From positions 62,001 to 126,000 of the forward strand of contig NC_011879.1 of assembly GCF_000022025.1 (NCBI RefSeq): a DNA stretch of 64,000 nucleotides, given 5' to 3'. This document shows, piece by piece, positions 14,839 through 23,459 of the stretch. Under the pieces are notes generated by a model that had not been told where the DNA came from, did no database searches, and saw only the letters and a program-made list of their open reading frames with translations. This DNA comes from Pseudarthrobacter chlorophenolicus A6. Lineage in GTDB: Bacteria; Actinomycetota; Actinomycetes; Actinomycetales; Micrococcaceae. Made by a program: the position numbers and the translations under genes. The stretch's first letter is position 1. Every line of letters starts with the position of its first letter.

Positions 14839-17438
14839 AATTCTCCCTCACGGACTACCAGCGCGACGTCACAAACACTGTGGTCCAGCGCCTCAACGCC
14901 GCCGTCGGAATGTTCGATAACGACGGCGCACGCTCCGCCGTGGGCCTGACCGCTCCGACGGGTGCGGGCAAGACCGTCATCGCAACCGCTGTCCTGGAGA
15001 AGCTGCTCTTCGGCGGCGGCACGCAGTCCCCGAATAAGTACCTCACGGTACTCTGGCTGACCGATGACCCGGCGTTGAACGAGCAGTCCAAGGACAAGAT
15101 CCTGAAGGCCTCCTCGCTCATCCAGCCGTCCCAGATCGAGACGCTCGACGCGACCTATGACCGCGAGACACTGGAACAGGGCAAGATCCACTTCTTGAAC
15201 ATCCAGCGCCTGGCTTCCGGCGCCACTTCCCACGTCAACACCGGGGACTCGCGCCGGTGGTCGCTGTGGGAAACGATCGGCAACACGGTCCGGAAGTACA
15301 ACCGGGACTTCCTGCTCATCGTGGACGAGGCTCACCGCGGTTCCTCGGTTACCGCCGGAGAGAAGAAGACCATCATGCGCACCGTCTTGGACGGCGGCCC
15401 CATCGAGATCAAGGACGGCTCCGGCAACACCCGGACCATCGTCAACGACCCGGCCGGCATCATGCTCGGCATCTCGGCTACCCCGAAGAAGTTCGAGGAA
15501 GCGATGTCTGCCAACACCGCCGACCGGACCTTGTTCAAGGTCGCCGCTGACACCGAAAAGGTCCGGGCCTCCGGCCTCATCAAGGACCTTATCCAGGTCA
15601 ACCACCCGACCGACAACCAGCCCACCGACGACACGCTGCTGCGTGCCGCCGTCCGGGACCTGGTCCGGTACACGAACCTGTGGGACGCCGAGAACGGCGC
15701 CTCCAACGGGCTCCACAACGTCAAACCGCTCATGGTCGTCCAGCTGCCCGACAAGGTAAGCGAGAAGGCCATCCAGCAACTCGTCATTTCGATCACCGAC
15801 GAGTGGCCTGCTGGCCTGCAGCACACCACGGGCGCCAAGCCAGTCATCGTCCACTCGTTCGGCGAGAAGAAGCACCTGGATCTCCCCGATGGCCGGATGA
15901 TCCCGTACGTCGCCCCGCAGAACATCCAAGAGAATGGTCACATCCGCGTCGTGCTGTTCAAGACGGCGCTGACGACCGGCTGGGACTGCCCGCGCGCTGA
16001 GGTCATGGTCTCGCTTCGCCCTGCCAAGGAGCACACCTCCATCGCCCAACTGATCGGCCGCATGGTCCGCACCCCGGTCGCAGGTCGGATCGAGACGGAG
16101 GACCTGGATGAGCTGAACACGGTTTCGCTCTACCTGCCCCACTACGACAAAGCCGAAGTCGCCACCGTCGTGAAGTCCTTCGTGGACGGCGCCGATGTAG
16201 AGGTGGCTGTCGCCATCAACCCGGTCGACTTCCCTCGCGTTCCGGGCATTCCGGACGCGCTCTGGGAGATGGTGTTGCCGAAGGAGATCAAACCCAAGCG
16301 CACCTACCCGTCCGAGACGGCCCGCCTGGCAGCTCTGGGCACGCGGCTGGACAGCCTCAAGGTCGCCAACCCGGCCAACCCCGCGGTGCTTCTCACCGAC
16401 GAGGTGGAAGCCCGGGTGAAGGCGATCCTGCTGGCTGAGTACGCCCGGCTGCAGTCAGCCATCGACGAAGACGCCCAGGGCCTCCTGGAGGTCACGTACG
16501 ACCGGGTAGGTTACGACCAGTACAGCGGCACGCAGGCCACCGTCACTTCCCACGTCGTCCGCACGTCGGCGACCAACCTGCGCGAGCTCAAGGACAAGGC
16601 CGTGAACCGGATGCCGGACGCCGCCGGCTCCTGGCTCTACGACGCGCTGTACTTGCAGCTGCAGGACCACGAGGAAGCCGTTGTGCGCCTCTCGGCCTTG
16701 TCTGTCCACGAAGAGGTCATCCGCACGCTGGAATCCTCCGCTTCGGCGCTGATCGACTCCTGGCGCCAGCAACTCAACCCTGCTGTGTCCCGTCTGGACA
16801 CCAAGGACCGCGAAGAGCTCGACGCGATCTGGCACCCTCACGGTGTCCCGATCGCCGGTGAATTCCGCCTGCCGGAGAAGGTCCGCACCCGCACCCAGAA
16901 AATCGCCGCCGTCAAGGACGGCGCTGGGAAGAGCGTCGAAACCATCGAAGCGATCGAGGCGTTCAACGGTCACCTGTTCGCCGACGGCCAGGGCGACTTC
17001 CCGATGGCCGCCACAGGCTGGGAGAGGGAAGTCATCGAGAAGGAACTGGCCCAGTCCAGTCTGATCGGCTGGTACCGCAACCCGGCCGGTGCCGGGGGGC
17101 TCTCCGTCTCCTACACCGAGGGCGGCGTCGACAAGTCCCTGTACCCGGACTTCCTGTTCTTCCACCGCGTCGACGGCGACATCGTGGTGGACATTGTGGA
17201 CCCGCACAACCACAGTCTCGGCGATACCCCCGGCAAGTGGGCGGCACTGTCCCGGTTTGCCCGCCAGCACCCGGGTGCCTTCCGCCGGGTCACCGCGGTC
17301 ATCAGGAACAAGGCGGGCGCGCTGAAGTCGCTGGAGCTCACCGGCCGTGCGAACACCGTTCTGGAGAACAAGATCGCGGCCGCTTCCGGGGGAGAGGGAA
17401 TCGCGGCGCTCTTCGAGGAATACGGAGGTAGCTACTGA
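14835..17438 (+). CDS. res: type III restriction endonuclease/helicase subunit (Res)
   Basis: An 867-residue SF2 ATPase with a nuclease-like tail. Walker A APTGAGKT is at residues 40-47, the DEAH box at 164-167, motif III SATP at about residue 215, and motif VI region IGRMVRTP near 410. The C-terminal part has YPDFLFF then DIVVDIVDPHN, a PD-(D/E)xK-like core in which Asp replaces the usual Glu and no Lys follows; whether it cuts is therefore uncertain. It translocates or switches along DNA from unmodified sites with Mod. The TTG start overlaps the previous stop; its own stop overlaps the next ATG. Confidence 0.9.
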   Translation: MKFSLTDYQRDVTNTVVQRLNAAVGMFDNDGARSAVGLTAPTGAGKTVIATAVLEKLLFGGGTQSPNKYLTVLWLTDDPALNEQSKDKILKASSLIQPSQIETLDATYDRETLEQGKIHFLNIQRLASGATSHVNTGDSRRWSLWETIGNTVRKYNRDFLLIVDEAHRGSSVTAGEKKTIMRTVLDGGPIEIKDGSGNTRTIVNDPAGIMLGISATPKKFEEAMSANTADRTLFKVAADTEKVRASGLIKDLIQVNHPTDNQPTDDTLLRAAVRDLVRYTNLWDAENGASNGLHNVKPLMVVQLPDKVSEKAIQQLVISITDEWPAGLQHTTGAKPVIVHSFGEKKHLDLPDGRMIPYVAPQNIQENGHIRVVLFKTALTTGWDCPRAEVMVSLRPAKEHTSIAQLIGRMVRTPVAGRIETEDLDELNTVSLYLPHYDKAEVATVVKSFVDGADVEVAVAINPVDFPRVPGIPDALWEMVLPKEIKPKRTYPSETARLAALGTRLDSLKVANPANPAVLLTDEVEARVKAILLAEYARLQSAIDEDAQGLLEVTYDRVGYDQYSGTQATVTSHVVRTSATNLRELKDKAVNRMPDAAGSWLYDALYLQLQDHEEAVVRLSALSVHEEVIRTLESSASALIDSWRQQLNPAVSRLDTKDREELDAIWHPHGVPIAGEFRLPEKVRTRTQKIAAVKDGAGKSVETIEAIEAFNGHLFADGQGDFPMAATGWEREVIEKELAQSSLIGWYRNPAGAGGLSVSYTEGGVDKSLYPDFLFFHRVDGDIVVDIVDPHNHSLGDTPGKWAALSRFARQHPGAFRRVTAVIRNKAGALKSLELTGRANTVLENKIAAASGGEGIAALFEEYGGSY

Positions 17439-18424
17439 TGGGAGGTCCGGCGGAGGGGCCTAGGACTGCGAAGGGTGTCCTTCTGGACCAATCTGTGTTG
17501 GTCGTAAGCGACGACATCATGGCTACATGGACTTTCCTGGCATTCAGCATTCGCGGACTTGAGCACGCCATTCACCGGCTGGTAGGGCCGTCCCCGTTGT
17601 CGGCGCTGCAATCAGACGATGATGCCTACCCCCAAGAGAAATCGTCGGACTGGGGCCTTTCATACCTGAAGGCCTCCGCTGAGCACCTCACGCAATGGGC
17701 AGACCTGGTCGTTCCGTTGATTGCCCGATCCGAGTCCGATGTGGTCGAACATCATTTCCGGCCTCAATTGACCTTGGGACGGTGTGGGTTGGAGGCGGCA
17801 TCTCAAGCAGTCTGGGCCCTTGGTCCAGACGACAGCAGCGAAAGACTCCTCAGGCATTTCAGGCTCGTCCTATGGGATTTGGGTGAGGAAGAACGAGCCC
17901 TAACTATCGCCGGTGATAGCGCTGGCGCCGGAGATGCTCGCGAGAAGGCTACAACCCTGCTTTCCGGCGCAAGCCCCAATTACTCTAGGAAGTCTCTCGG
18001 CGGACGGATGACGTATCTGCCATTCATTGAGTACAGCGCCGATCTGCAGGACAGAGATCCGCGCGGGTGGGAAAGACTCTGGCGGAGTGCCAGTGGGGCC
18101 GCCCATGGGCGGAGGTGGATCACTAAGCACTCGTATCAGACACCTGAAGGTCCAAACCGGCAGGGTGTCGAGACCAGCATGCGGGAGCCGAAGCTTGCGG
18201 AGATAACGCACCTCGTTGAAGCAGCCACAGCAACCCTTACAAAAGGCTTCTCCTTGTATTGCGATAGGGCTGGCATCGATGAAAAGGCCCTGTTGATTAA
18301 TGGCGCCATTCATACTCTTGATGTCACACCAGCAGGCCCAGGCATGGAACAGGAAAAGCTGGCGGCACGTCTTCACTTCGAAGCCGTCAAGTCTTCCATG
18401 CTGCAGGAGCAAAGCTCCCTTTGA
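17438..18424 (+). CDS. fourth gene of the type III locus, ASQAVW/AAHGR family
   Basis: A 328-residue, mostly alpha-helical protein whose ATG overlaps the res stop (TGATG). Two signatures, LEAASQAVWAL (about residues 120-130) and WRSASGAAHGRRW (about 220-232), recur in the same order and at similar spacing in the solitary gene at 31084-31896, so the two are homologous. The conserved His-Gly-Arg after an Ala-rich helix might form a HEPN-like or other helical effector site; I cannot identify the family. Position and coupling indicate it works with the restriction system. Confidence 0.75.
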   Translation: MGGPAEGPRTAKGVLLDQSVLVVSDDIMATWTFLAFSIRGLEHAIHRLVGPSPLSALQSDDDAYPQEKSSDWGLSYLKASAEHLTQWADLVVPLIARSESDVVEHHFRPQLTLGRCGLEAASQAVWALGPDDSSERLLRHFRLVLWDLGEEERALTIAGDSAGAGDAREKATTLLSGASPNYSRKSLGGRMTYLPFIEYSADLQDRDPRGWERLWRSASGAAHGRRWITKHSYQTPEGPNRQGVETSMREPKLAEITHLVEAATATLTKGFSLYCDRAGIDEKALLINGAIHTLDVTPAGPGMEQEKLAARLHFEAVKSSMLQEQSSL

Positions 18425-18452
18425 TGAGCGTCCGTTCGTGCGCCCGAGGCTG

Positions 18453-18482
18453 GGTGAGCCGCATCGTTCCCTCCGCACACAT
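18453..18482 (+). promoter_or_regulatory. element promoter (GGTGAG-N14-CCGCACACAT)
   Basis: Perfect match to the main consensus; ends 7 nt before the ATG at 18490. Confidence 0.7.
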
Positions 18483-18489
18483 AGTCCCC

Positions 18490-19275
18490 ATGGAACCCAT
18501 CATCTGGTTGAGCTTTGACGACAAGCTGCCCGTACCCGCCCTTGCAGATCACTTCGCACTGCCCCGCGAATCGGTCATTGACCTGTTTGAGCGCGGCCGT
18601 ACGCAGTCGCAGCTCCACTGGGAGAAGAACGGTGTTTGGGTCCGGCCTGAGGACGAGCACACTTGGGACCAAGCTGATTTCATCGACCGCATCGAGATCG
18701 AGGGCGGGGAGTTCTACGACTTCACCGGGGGTCTCTTCGAGTTCAATAACGACACCGACCAGATGCTCGAGCTGGGCTACAGGGCGTATTTCGTCCCGGG
18801 CGGTGGCATCGTCGTGGAGAACCCTGATACTCGGCCGGCCCTGGCGGCCAAGCGCTTCATCGACGACCTCTCCGGCATCTTCGGCAAGTACGCGCCGGAG
18901 CGTCTGAACTCCTTTGCAGAGTACGCGGACGCGGTGCCGAACTTGGAGCGCGCCTTCGCCTTCGCAGGCGTTGAGCGCCACGAGCGCGAGAAGCGGGAAC
19001 TGGTCGCCACCCTCGTCGATGCTTACCTTTCCACCCGTGCAGCATCCCTTCCGACCGAAGGCACCGTCCGAGCCGACGAAATGCCGGTCAATACCGTCCT
19101 TGAAGCCGTGGACGTCCGCTGGTGGTCCCACAGCCCGGAGCGCGAGGTCTTCGTCGCCACGGACATCAGGCCCGCCGAGCACGGCATGTTGGCCGTGACG
19201 TTCTCCACCAAGTACGGTATCGAACGCACCCGCCTTGTCCGCCCGGACCGGCGATTCCTGGTGGCACGGGCATGA
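18490..19275 (+). CDS. hypothetical protein
   Basis: A 261-residue soluble acidic protein starting 7 nt after the element promoter. It begins MEPIIWLSFDD and contains an acidic aromatic region (GGEFYDFTGGLFEFNNDTDQM) and a helical Glu/Arg-rich stretch (GVERHEREKRELVATLVDAYL). No motif identifies it. The last four bases overlap the start of the Cys-rich gene that follows (ATGA), and a GNAT gene overlaps that one, so the three form an operon. Confidence 0.65.
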   Translation: MEPIIWLSFDDKLPVPALADHFALPRESVIDLFERGRTQSQLHWEKNGVWVRPEDEHTWDQADFIDRIEIEGGEFYDFTGGLFEFNNDTDQMLELGYRAYFVPGGGIVVENPDTRPALAAKRFIDDLSGIFGKYAPERLNSFAEYADAVPNLERAFAFAGVERHEREKRELVATLVDAYLSTRAASLPTEGTVRADEMPVNTVLEAVDVRWWSHSPEREVFVATDIRPAEHGMLAVTFSTKYGIERTRLVRPDRRFLVARA

Positions 19276-19769
19276 GCATTGAGGTGTTCGGCCCTGGGAC
19301 TGCCGCCAATGAGAGTGTGCGCGGTAAAGTTCCCACGATTCTCCGCCCGACCAAGGGCAGAGTCCGGCTCTGGCTCCCCTTCAAAGCGAGCGGAGCGCAT
19401 AACCGAGACTGGATAAAGTCGGGCTTTGGCACCGGAGCTAGCTTGCGTCCCCAACTGATCCAGCCGAACAACGTCTGGACCATCGGTCGGAATCATCTGG
19501 CCTTGGCGGTGGACGAAGTTGCGGACCAGTGCGGGTTCGTGGATGTCTACCTTCAGTTCGAGGAGAAACAGAGATGCAATGACAGCTGCCTGAATGCGGT
19601 GCTGGACGAGTGCGTTTGTTCCTGCCTCGGCGTAAATCACGGCGGCGGCCTGTATCCAGGTCGGAGAATTCGGAGCATGCGGATAGCGAACGGGGTCACT
19701 GAGGTTGTCACGCGAGTCAGTCGCGGAGCCTCTTGGTCGCCGGCGAGAAGAGTGGTGGCGCAATGGTAG
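19272..19769 (+). CDS. Cys-rich protein with CxxxC...CxCxCxG-NHGG motif
   Basis: A 165-residue protein coupled to its neighbours on both sides. Residues about 104-128 hold RCNDSCLNAVLDECVCSCLG then VNHGGG: five or more Cys plus a conserved Asn-His-Gly, a pattern I have seen in small uncharacterised bacterial and phage families that probably bind a metal. The N-terminus begins MSIEVFGPGTAANESVRGK. A longer open frame on the opposite strand is a shadow. The metal-binding role is inferred. Confidence 0.65.
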   Translation: MSIEVFGPGTAANESVRGKVPTILRPTKGRVRLWLPFKASGAHNRDWIKSGFGTGASLRPQLIQPNNVWTIGRNHLALAVDEVADQCGFVDVYLQFEEKQRCNDSCLNAVLDECVCSCLGVNHGGGLYPGRRIRSMRIANGVTEVVTRVSRGASWSPARRVVAQW

Positions 19770-20218
19770 TTCTGACCCTCATCAAACTGAAGCCAGACCC
19801 CTCTGGCAACGTCATCTACAAGCCGTTCAGCGAATCGGACGACTTCTCCGCCGACTGGTGGGAGGATACGATCTACGGTTTCGAGCCCAGCCAGCATTTC
19901 TACGCCTTCTTTGACGGCCAGAACGAAGTGGTCCGGGTGGAGATCGAACTCCAGGACGCCCTCAACGCGGGGTACGAGCAACCGGGGCACCCCGGACCAT
20001 ACGCCGTCATCCACTTCTTCGAGGTCTCGGAGGACCACCGCCGCCGGGGTCTTGGAACCGATGCCGTTCAGCTGATCGCAGACCGCTACGGGGGCACGCC
20101 GCTGGTGGCCTTCTCCGCAGGCGCCGACGAGTTCTGGGGTTCCCTGGGCTGGGAACGCTACGAGCACACCACGGAGCCGGGCCACTCACACCCGATGTTC
20201 GTCAGCGATCCCGAGTAG
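19763..20218 (+). CDS. GNAT-type N-acetyltransferase
   Basis: A 151-residue protein with the acetyl-CoA binding motif FFEVSEDHRRRGLGTDAVQLIADRY (R/Q-x-x-G-x-G/A equivalent is RRRGLG) at about residues 90-114, then a final strand and GSLGWERYEH, as in GNAT enzymes that acetylate amines. The ATG overlaps the stop of the Cys-rich gene. The substrate cannot be told from the sequence. Confidence 0.75.
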   Translation: MVVLTLIKLKPDPSGNVIYKPFSESDDFSADWWEDTIYGFEPSQHFYAFFDGQNEVVRVEIELQDALNAGYEQPGHPGPYAVIHFFEVSEDHRRRGLGTDAVQLIADRYGGTPLVAFSAGADEFWGSLGWERYEHTTEPGHSHPMFVSDPE

Positions 20219-20268
20219 CCCGCTCCGATAACCTGTAGAGACACCTGCTCATCAATTGGGGGATTCCG

Positions 20269-20901
20269 ATGAAGCGCCTTGCCACCGTACTGTTTGCCGT
20301 GCCGTTGCTGCTGACGGGCTGCGTCGTACCGTTCGGCGGCGCCACTCCAACGGTCACCAGCAATCCGCCAGCCGGGGCGAAGATCTTCTCGACACTGGAC
20401 GAAGCCGGCATCGAGAAGATCAAGGCCTCAAAGTCGGCGCGTCTGGACATGACGACGGGGTACCTGCGGAAGTCGGGCGTTGGCTTGGAGGACGGATCCC
20501 CTGAGGCCCCGGATGTCCACATTAGCGATGGGCTCATGGACCTCGTCATTGAAGCGCCATACACAGACATCACTGCACGAACGGATCGCCTCCGCCTGAA
20601 CGGTTTGAATAAACGGGCCGACTTCAGTGAGGTCACCTACTTCCTCACCGCCGGCAGCCGGGACGACTACTTCGCCCTGATCCGTGACGGGGTGGACCGC
20701 TACGGGATCGACCACGAATCGGCAGAGATGGTGATCGAATCGATCTCCAGAGACCCGGAGGATAAGACCGAATTCGCCATCGCCCCGGGCACCTCGACCG
20801 GGTTGCAGGTCACTTATGACCTACGCTACGACGGCGCCAAAGACGTACAGGTCATCATCGTGCACGTCAACGGGCTGCCGACCACCGGACGCTCATCGTG
20901 A
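20269..20901 (+). CDS. lipoprotein
   Basis: A 210-residue exported lipoprotein. Signal peptide MKRLATVLFAVPLLLTGC ends in a lipobox (LLTGC, lipidated Cys18). The mature part resembles LppX/LprG-like folds only loosely: alternating strands, Asp-rich, with a Gly/Ser-rich linker after the lipid anchor. A weak GGGG site lies before the ATG. It is separate from the GNAT operon by 50 nt. Function unknown. Confidence 0.7.
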   Translation: MKRLATVLFAVPLLLTGCVVPFGGATPTVTSNPPAGAKIFSTLDEAGIEKIKASKSARLDMTTGYLRKSGVGLEDGSPEAPDVHISDGLMDLVIEAPYTDITARTDRLRLNGLNKRADFSEVTYFLTAGSRDDYFALIRDGVDRYGIDHESAEMVIESISRDPEDKTEFAIAPGTSTGLQVTYDLRYDGAKDVQVIIVHVNGLPTTGRSS

Positions 20902-20959
20902 CAAGCTCCCCGGGCCGGTAGATTGCCCTGAGGAGCATCGGAATCCTGGAGGGGGAGCA

Positions 20960-22000
20960 GTGCCCAAAATCGTCGCCAAGAAGCCGTGGACACCGCCAGA
21001 GCCTTCCACGCCCATCGGGGACCTGGCGCCTGGCAACTCCGAGTCCTCGAAGCTGGAGGAGAAGTTCCGGGCCGCCCTGATCACGGCGGGCATCAGCCTC
21101 CACGAGGAGCGGCTCGGGATCCAGTGCGGGTACGACAAGGCCCGAACCAGATACCCCGTTTTGACCCCTGACTTCGTTGTTACTGACGCCAGGGTTTGCA
21201 TTGAGGTCGACCCTGAGAGAACCCACGAGGGCCGGGAGGACCAGGACCGGACACGGAACGCCTTGCTGGCGGACGCGGGTTGGAAGGTCGTGCGGGCCCG
21301 TCTGGGCGGGTTGGAGGCGATAGGGGAGTGGGATGTCGTCTCGGAGTCCGGGAGCTACACGGTAGCCGCTGGTACCGCATTGGCAGATGCCGTGCGCGAC
21401 GCTGTCGCCGGCCGGCCCGGCAAGGTCCGGACCATCACCCGCAAGCCGCAGGCACCGCGGAAGAAGTCCCGGCTGGGAGCCATCCGGGAGGACGAGTACC
21501 AGTACCGGGTCCACAGGACGAAGTGGACGCTGGAGGACGGGGAGGTCGCTGATCTGGCCATCGTCGACGGCCGCTACTTGGCCCGAAGCATGAAGTGGGA
21601 GTTCCCCCGGTTCATCCGCCACCTCGACCTCCAGGGGGCACCCAAAGAGGACTGGCGAACTATCCTGGAGCCGCTGCTCGAGACTATGCAGCCGTCCGAA
21701 TTCGTGCCATTTTCGACCTTCCCCTGGGGTGACTCACTGTTCATTGGCCCACAGGCAGGCAAAATTCGGTTCAGAGAGAAGTTCGGTCCCTACGAGCCCG
21801 GGTGGTCAGGCACGACGAATCTGGAAGGCGCCGCGGAGTACGACGAAGCGATCATCCAGGACGAAAGTGGCGCTGTCCTGGCCGAGCTGCACGCCGAAGC
21901 CATCGCCCTCGGATGGGAGATTTCGAGCATCATCCCCCGGACCGGGCGCCATGGTGATTACCAGGAAATGGAACTGGTCAGGAAAGACTTCAAGGGCTAA
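20960..22000 (+). CDS. protein with DUF559/Vsr-like endonuclease fold
   Basis: A 346-residue protein from a GTG after GGAGGGGGAG. The N-terminal half reads LEEKFRAALITAGI...TPDFVVTDARVCIEVD...DQDRTRNALLADAGWKVVRAR, which matches the DUF559/very-short-patch-repair endonuclease-like fold: a helical start, the PD...ExD core, then the strand VVRAR. The Lys of PD-(D/E)xK is replaced by Asp (EVD), common in degenerate or variant members. The C-terminal half is unknown. DNA-processing role inferred. Confidence 0.6.
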   Translation: MPKIVAKKPWTPPEPSTPIGDLAPGNSESSKLEEKFRAALITAGISLHEERLGIQCGYDKARTRYPVLTPDFVVTDARVCIEVDPERTHEGREDQDRTRNALLADAGWKVVRARLGGLEAIGEWDVVSESGSYTVAAGTALADAVRDAVAGRPGKVRTITRKPQAPRKKSRLGAIREDEYQYRVHRTKWTLEDGEVADLAIVDGRYLARSMKWEFPRFIRHLDLQGAPKEDWRTILEPLLETMQPSEFVPFSTFPWGDSLFIGPQAGKIRFREKFGPYEPGWSGTTNLEGAAEYDEAIIQDESGAVLAELHAEAIALGWEISSIIPRTGRHGDYQEMELVRKDFKG

Positions 22001-22100
22001 CCCGTGCTGTAGCTCTCGGCCTCTCCCGGGAATAGGGCGGCTCGAAATTGCCTTGTTGATGGTGGGCCTCAAGTCACTGAGCACCCTTCGAAAGGACCCC

Positions 22101-22373
22101 TTGCCTACAGCTTTTATCCCGTTCACCATGCACGCCTCAGCCCGTGAAGACCGCCGGCCGGTCTTCCGCACGGACATCGAGCGGCTCAGTTCAGCCCACC
22201 GCCATTGGGCTCCCCTGGATGTCCTGAAGTCAACGAACACCCAGGCCGTTTTCCGCGGCGCCGTTCCGAAAGGTGCCCACACGGCCACGGATGCTGGCCT
22301 TGCCCGGTACCTTCAGGACCGGCTCGCCAAAGAAGACATCCTCTTGGATCTCAGCGTCACCATCGAGCGGTAG
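22101..22373 (+). CDS. small hypothetical protein
   Basis: A 90-residue protein from a TTG after GAAAGGACCCC, with an in-frame ATG nine residues in. It contains basic and aromatic residues (RREDRRPVFRTDIERL-like segment) and ends LLDLSVTIER. A strong terminator follows 9 nt after its stop. No family recognised. Confidence 0.5.
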   Translation: MPTAFIPFTMHASAREDRRPVFRTDIERLSSAHRHWAPLDVLKSTNTQAVFRGAVPKGAHTATDAGLARYLQDRLAKEDILLDLSVTIER

Positions 22374-22382
22374 ACACGACGA

Positions 22383-22409
22383 AGCCCCGGACCACGAGGT
22401 CCGGGGCTT
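22383..22409. terminator. strong hairpin terminator between convergent genes
   Basis: AGCCCCGGACC/GGTCCGGGGCT, an 11-bp perfect stem with a 5-nt loop, followed by TTTTCTG. It serves both the gene at 22101 and, less well, the minus-strand gene ending at 22424. Confidence 0.85.
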
Positions 22410-22423
22410 TTCTGTGCCTGGGG

Positions 22424-23272
22424 CTACAACCGGAACGTCGGTTCGGCGTGCTGGTAGGAGGCGAAGCTGCCTCTGTTGGACGCTGCGGTAGTCTTGCCAC
22501 GGCCCGCGGCGGCCGTTGCCTTGGTCATCCGGTTCTGGATCTTCCGCTGCGCATCCCACAGCTCCTGCTGCAGCTTGGACAGCTCGGCGCGGGTGACGCG
22601 GTTTCCCTTCGAGTCGGTGTACTCCTGACAGTGCGAAGGCTCCTGTGCGGCACCGATCGGTCCGTACGCCGTCGTGACGTATTGGCCCCGGTCCGTTTCC
22701 TCATCGTTGAGCTCGTTGTCGCCGTGGAAGATCCCGCCGGTGCCGCGGGTCCATTTGACCGTTTGGAGCTTGGCGAACAGGGCAGTACCGGCGGGGGAGT
22801 TGCGCGCCTTCGCGATGACGTCCCGGTACTGGCCGGTGTCGAAGCTGACCTTGTTGGAGTCCTTGTCGAAGGTGATGCTTCCTTCCCCGGCCGGGAACTC
22901 TGTGGTCCGGTTGGTCGGGAACGGAATGTCGGATTTGAGGACCCTTGCCGGCGGCTGGCCTCGGTACAAGGTCAGCCGGGTGTCCAGATCGTCGACGAGC
23001 TGTTCGGCGTGAGGGGTGATGGACCGGGAACCCCAGCTGCGACGTGCGCTGTCGATCGCGTGCCGGCGGGCGTCGATCATCTTCCTCCGGGCAGCCTCGT
23101 AGGCCGCCGGGTCGGTCTGCTCCTTGCGGGTCAGCCCCTTCCAGAACGACTGGGTCTCGTCGAAGACCCGGCTCTGGTGCTCGTGCTCTGCCTTCTGCGC
23201 AGCCTGGCGGGCGGCAGCGAATTCGGCGGACGGGAGGATGATTTCCCCGTGTTCGGTTTCCCAGTGGCCCAT
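22424..23272 (-). CDS. hypothetical protein with a C-terminal HAEP tag
   Basis: A 282-residue protein, ATG after AAAGGAACACG. It is highly charged and helical at the start (EFAAARQAAQKAEHEHQSRVF), with a middle that may be a beta fold. The last residues NRGSFASYQHAEPTFRL closely resemble the tag GGQFAATSHAEPSVSL found at the N-terminus of other proteins here, but at the opposite end of the chain. The gene is adjacent to and divergent from the tagged gene at 23460. Function unknown. Confidence 0.65.
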   Translation of the reverse strand: MGHWETEHGEIILPSAEFAAARQAAQKAEHEHQSRVFDETQSFWKGLTRKEQTDPAAYEAARRKMIDARRHAIDSARRSWGSRSITPHAEQLVDDLDTRLTLYRGQPPARVLKSDIPFPTNRTTEFPAGEGSITFDKDSNKVSFDTGQYRDVIAKARNSPAGTALFAKLQTVKWTRGTGGIFHGDNELNDEETDRGQYVTTAYGPIGAAQEPSHCQEYTDSKGNRVTRAELSKLQQELWDAQRKIQNRMTKATAAAGRGKTTAASNRGSFASYQHAEPTFRL

Positions 23273-23300
23273 CGTGTTCCTTTCAGTACGTTCACCCTGG

Positions 23301-23310
23301 TTGTGTGCGG
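23301..23310 (-). promoter_or_regulatory. element variant CCGCACACAA
   Basis: Located 28 nt before the ATG of the gene at 22424-23272, with a ribosome site between. Confidence 0.45.
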
Positions 23311-23311
23311 C

Positions 23312-23341
23312 GGTGATCGGCCCAGGAGAGTCCGCACACAG
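23312..23341 (+). promoter_or_regulatory. element promoter (GGTGAT-N14-CCGCACACAG)
   Basis: Faces away from the minus-strand gene and lies about 110 nt before a second copy; tandem promoters for the gene at 23460. A 33-codon frame starting at GTG 23357 lies between. Confidence 0.45.
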
Positions 23342-23442
23342 CTGACGTCAAGAAGCGTGCACGAGAAGCTGGACTGGGGGCCTCGGTCTCGGCAGTATCC
23401 AAGTCGGTCCTCCGCACGCAGTCCGCCCGATAACCTGCTTCG

Positions 23443-23452
23443 CCGCACACAT
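23443..23452 (+). promoter_or_regulatory. CCGCACACAT element
   Basis: Seven nt before GTGACC at 23460; its upstream hexamer is poor (CCGCCC), but a variant promoter lies further up. Confidence 0.5.
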
Positions 23453-23459
23453 GTCTGAC

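Noticed and set aside
14490..16142. 550-codon minus-strand frame across the restriction locus
   Set aside because: Antisense to mod-res coupling genes with clear helicase motifs; rich in Gly/Val/Arg/Asp as expected for a GC-rich shadow.
19023..19763. Long minus-strand frame opposite the Cys-rich gene
   Set aside because: The plus-strand reading has a Cys-rich conserved-looking motif and overlaps its neighbours by 4-7 nt; the minus frame has shadow composition and no ribosome site or element.
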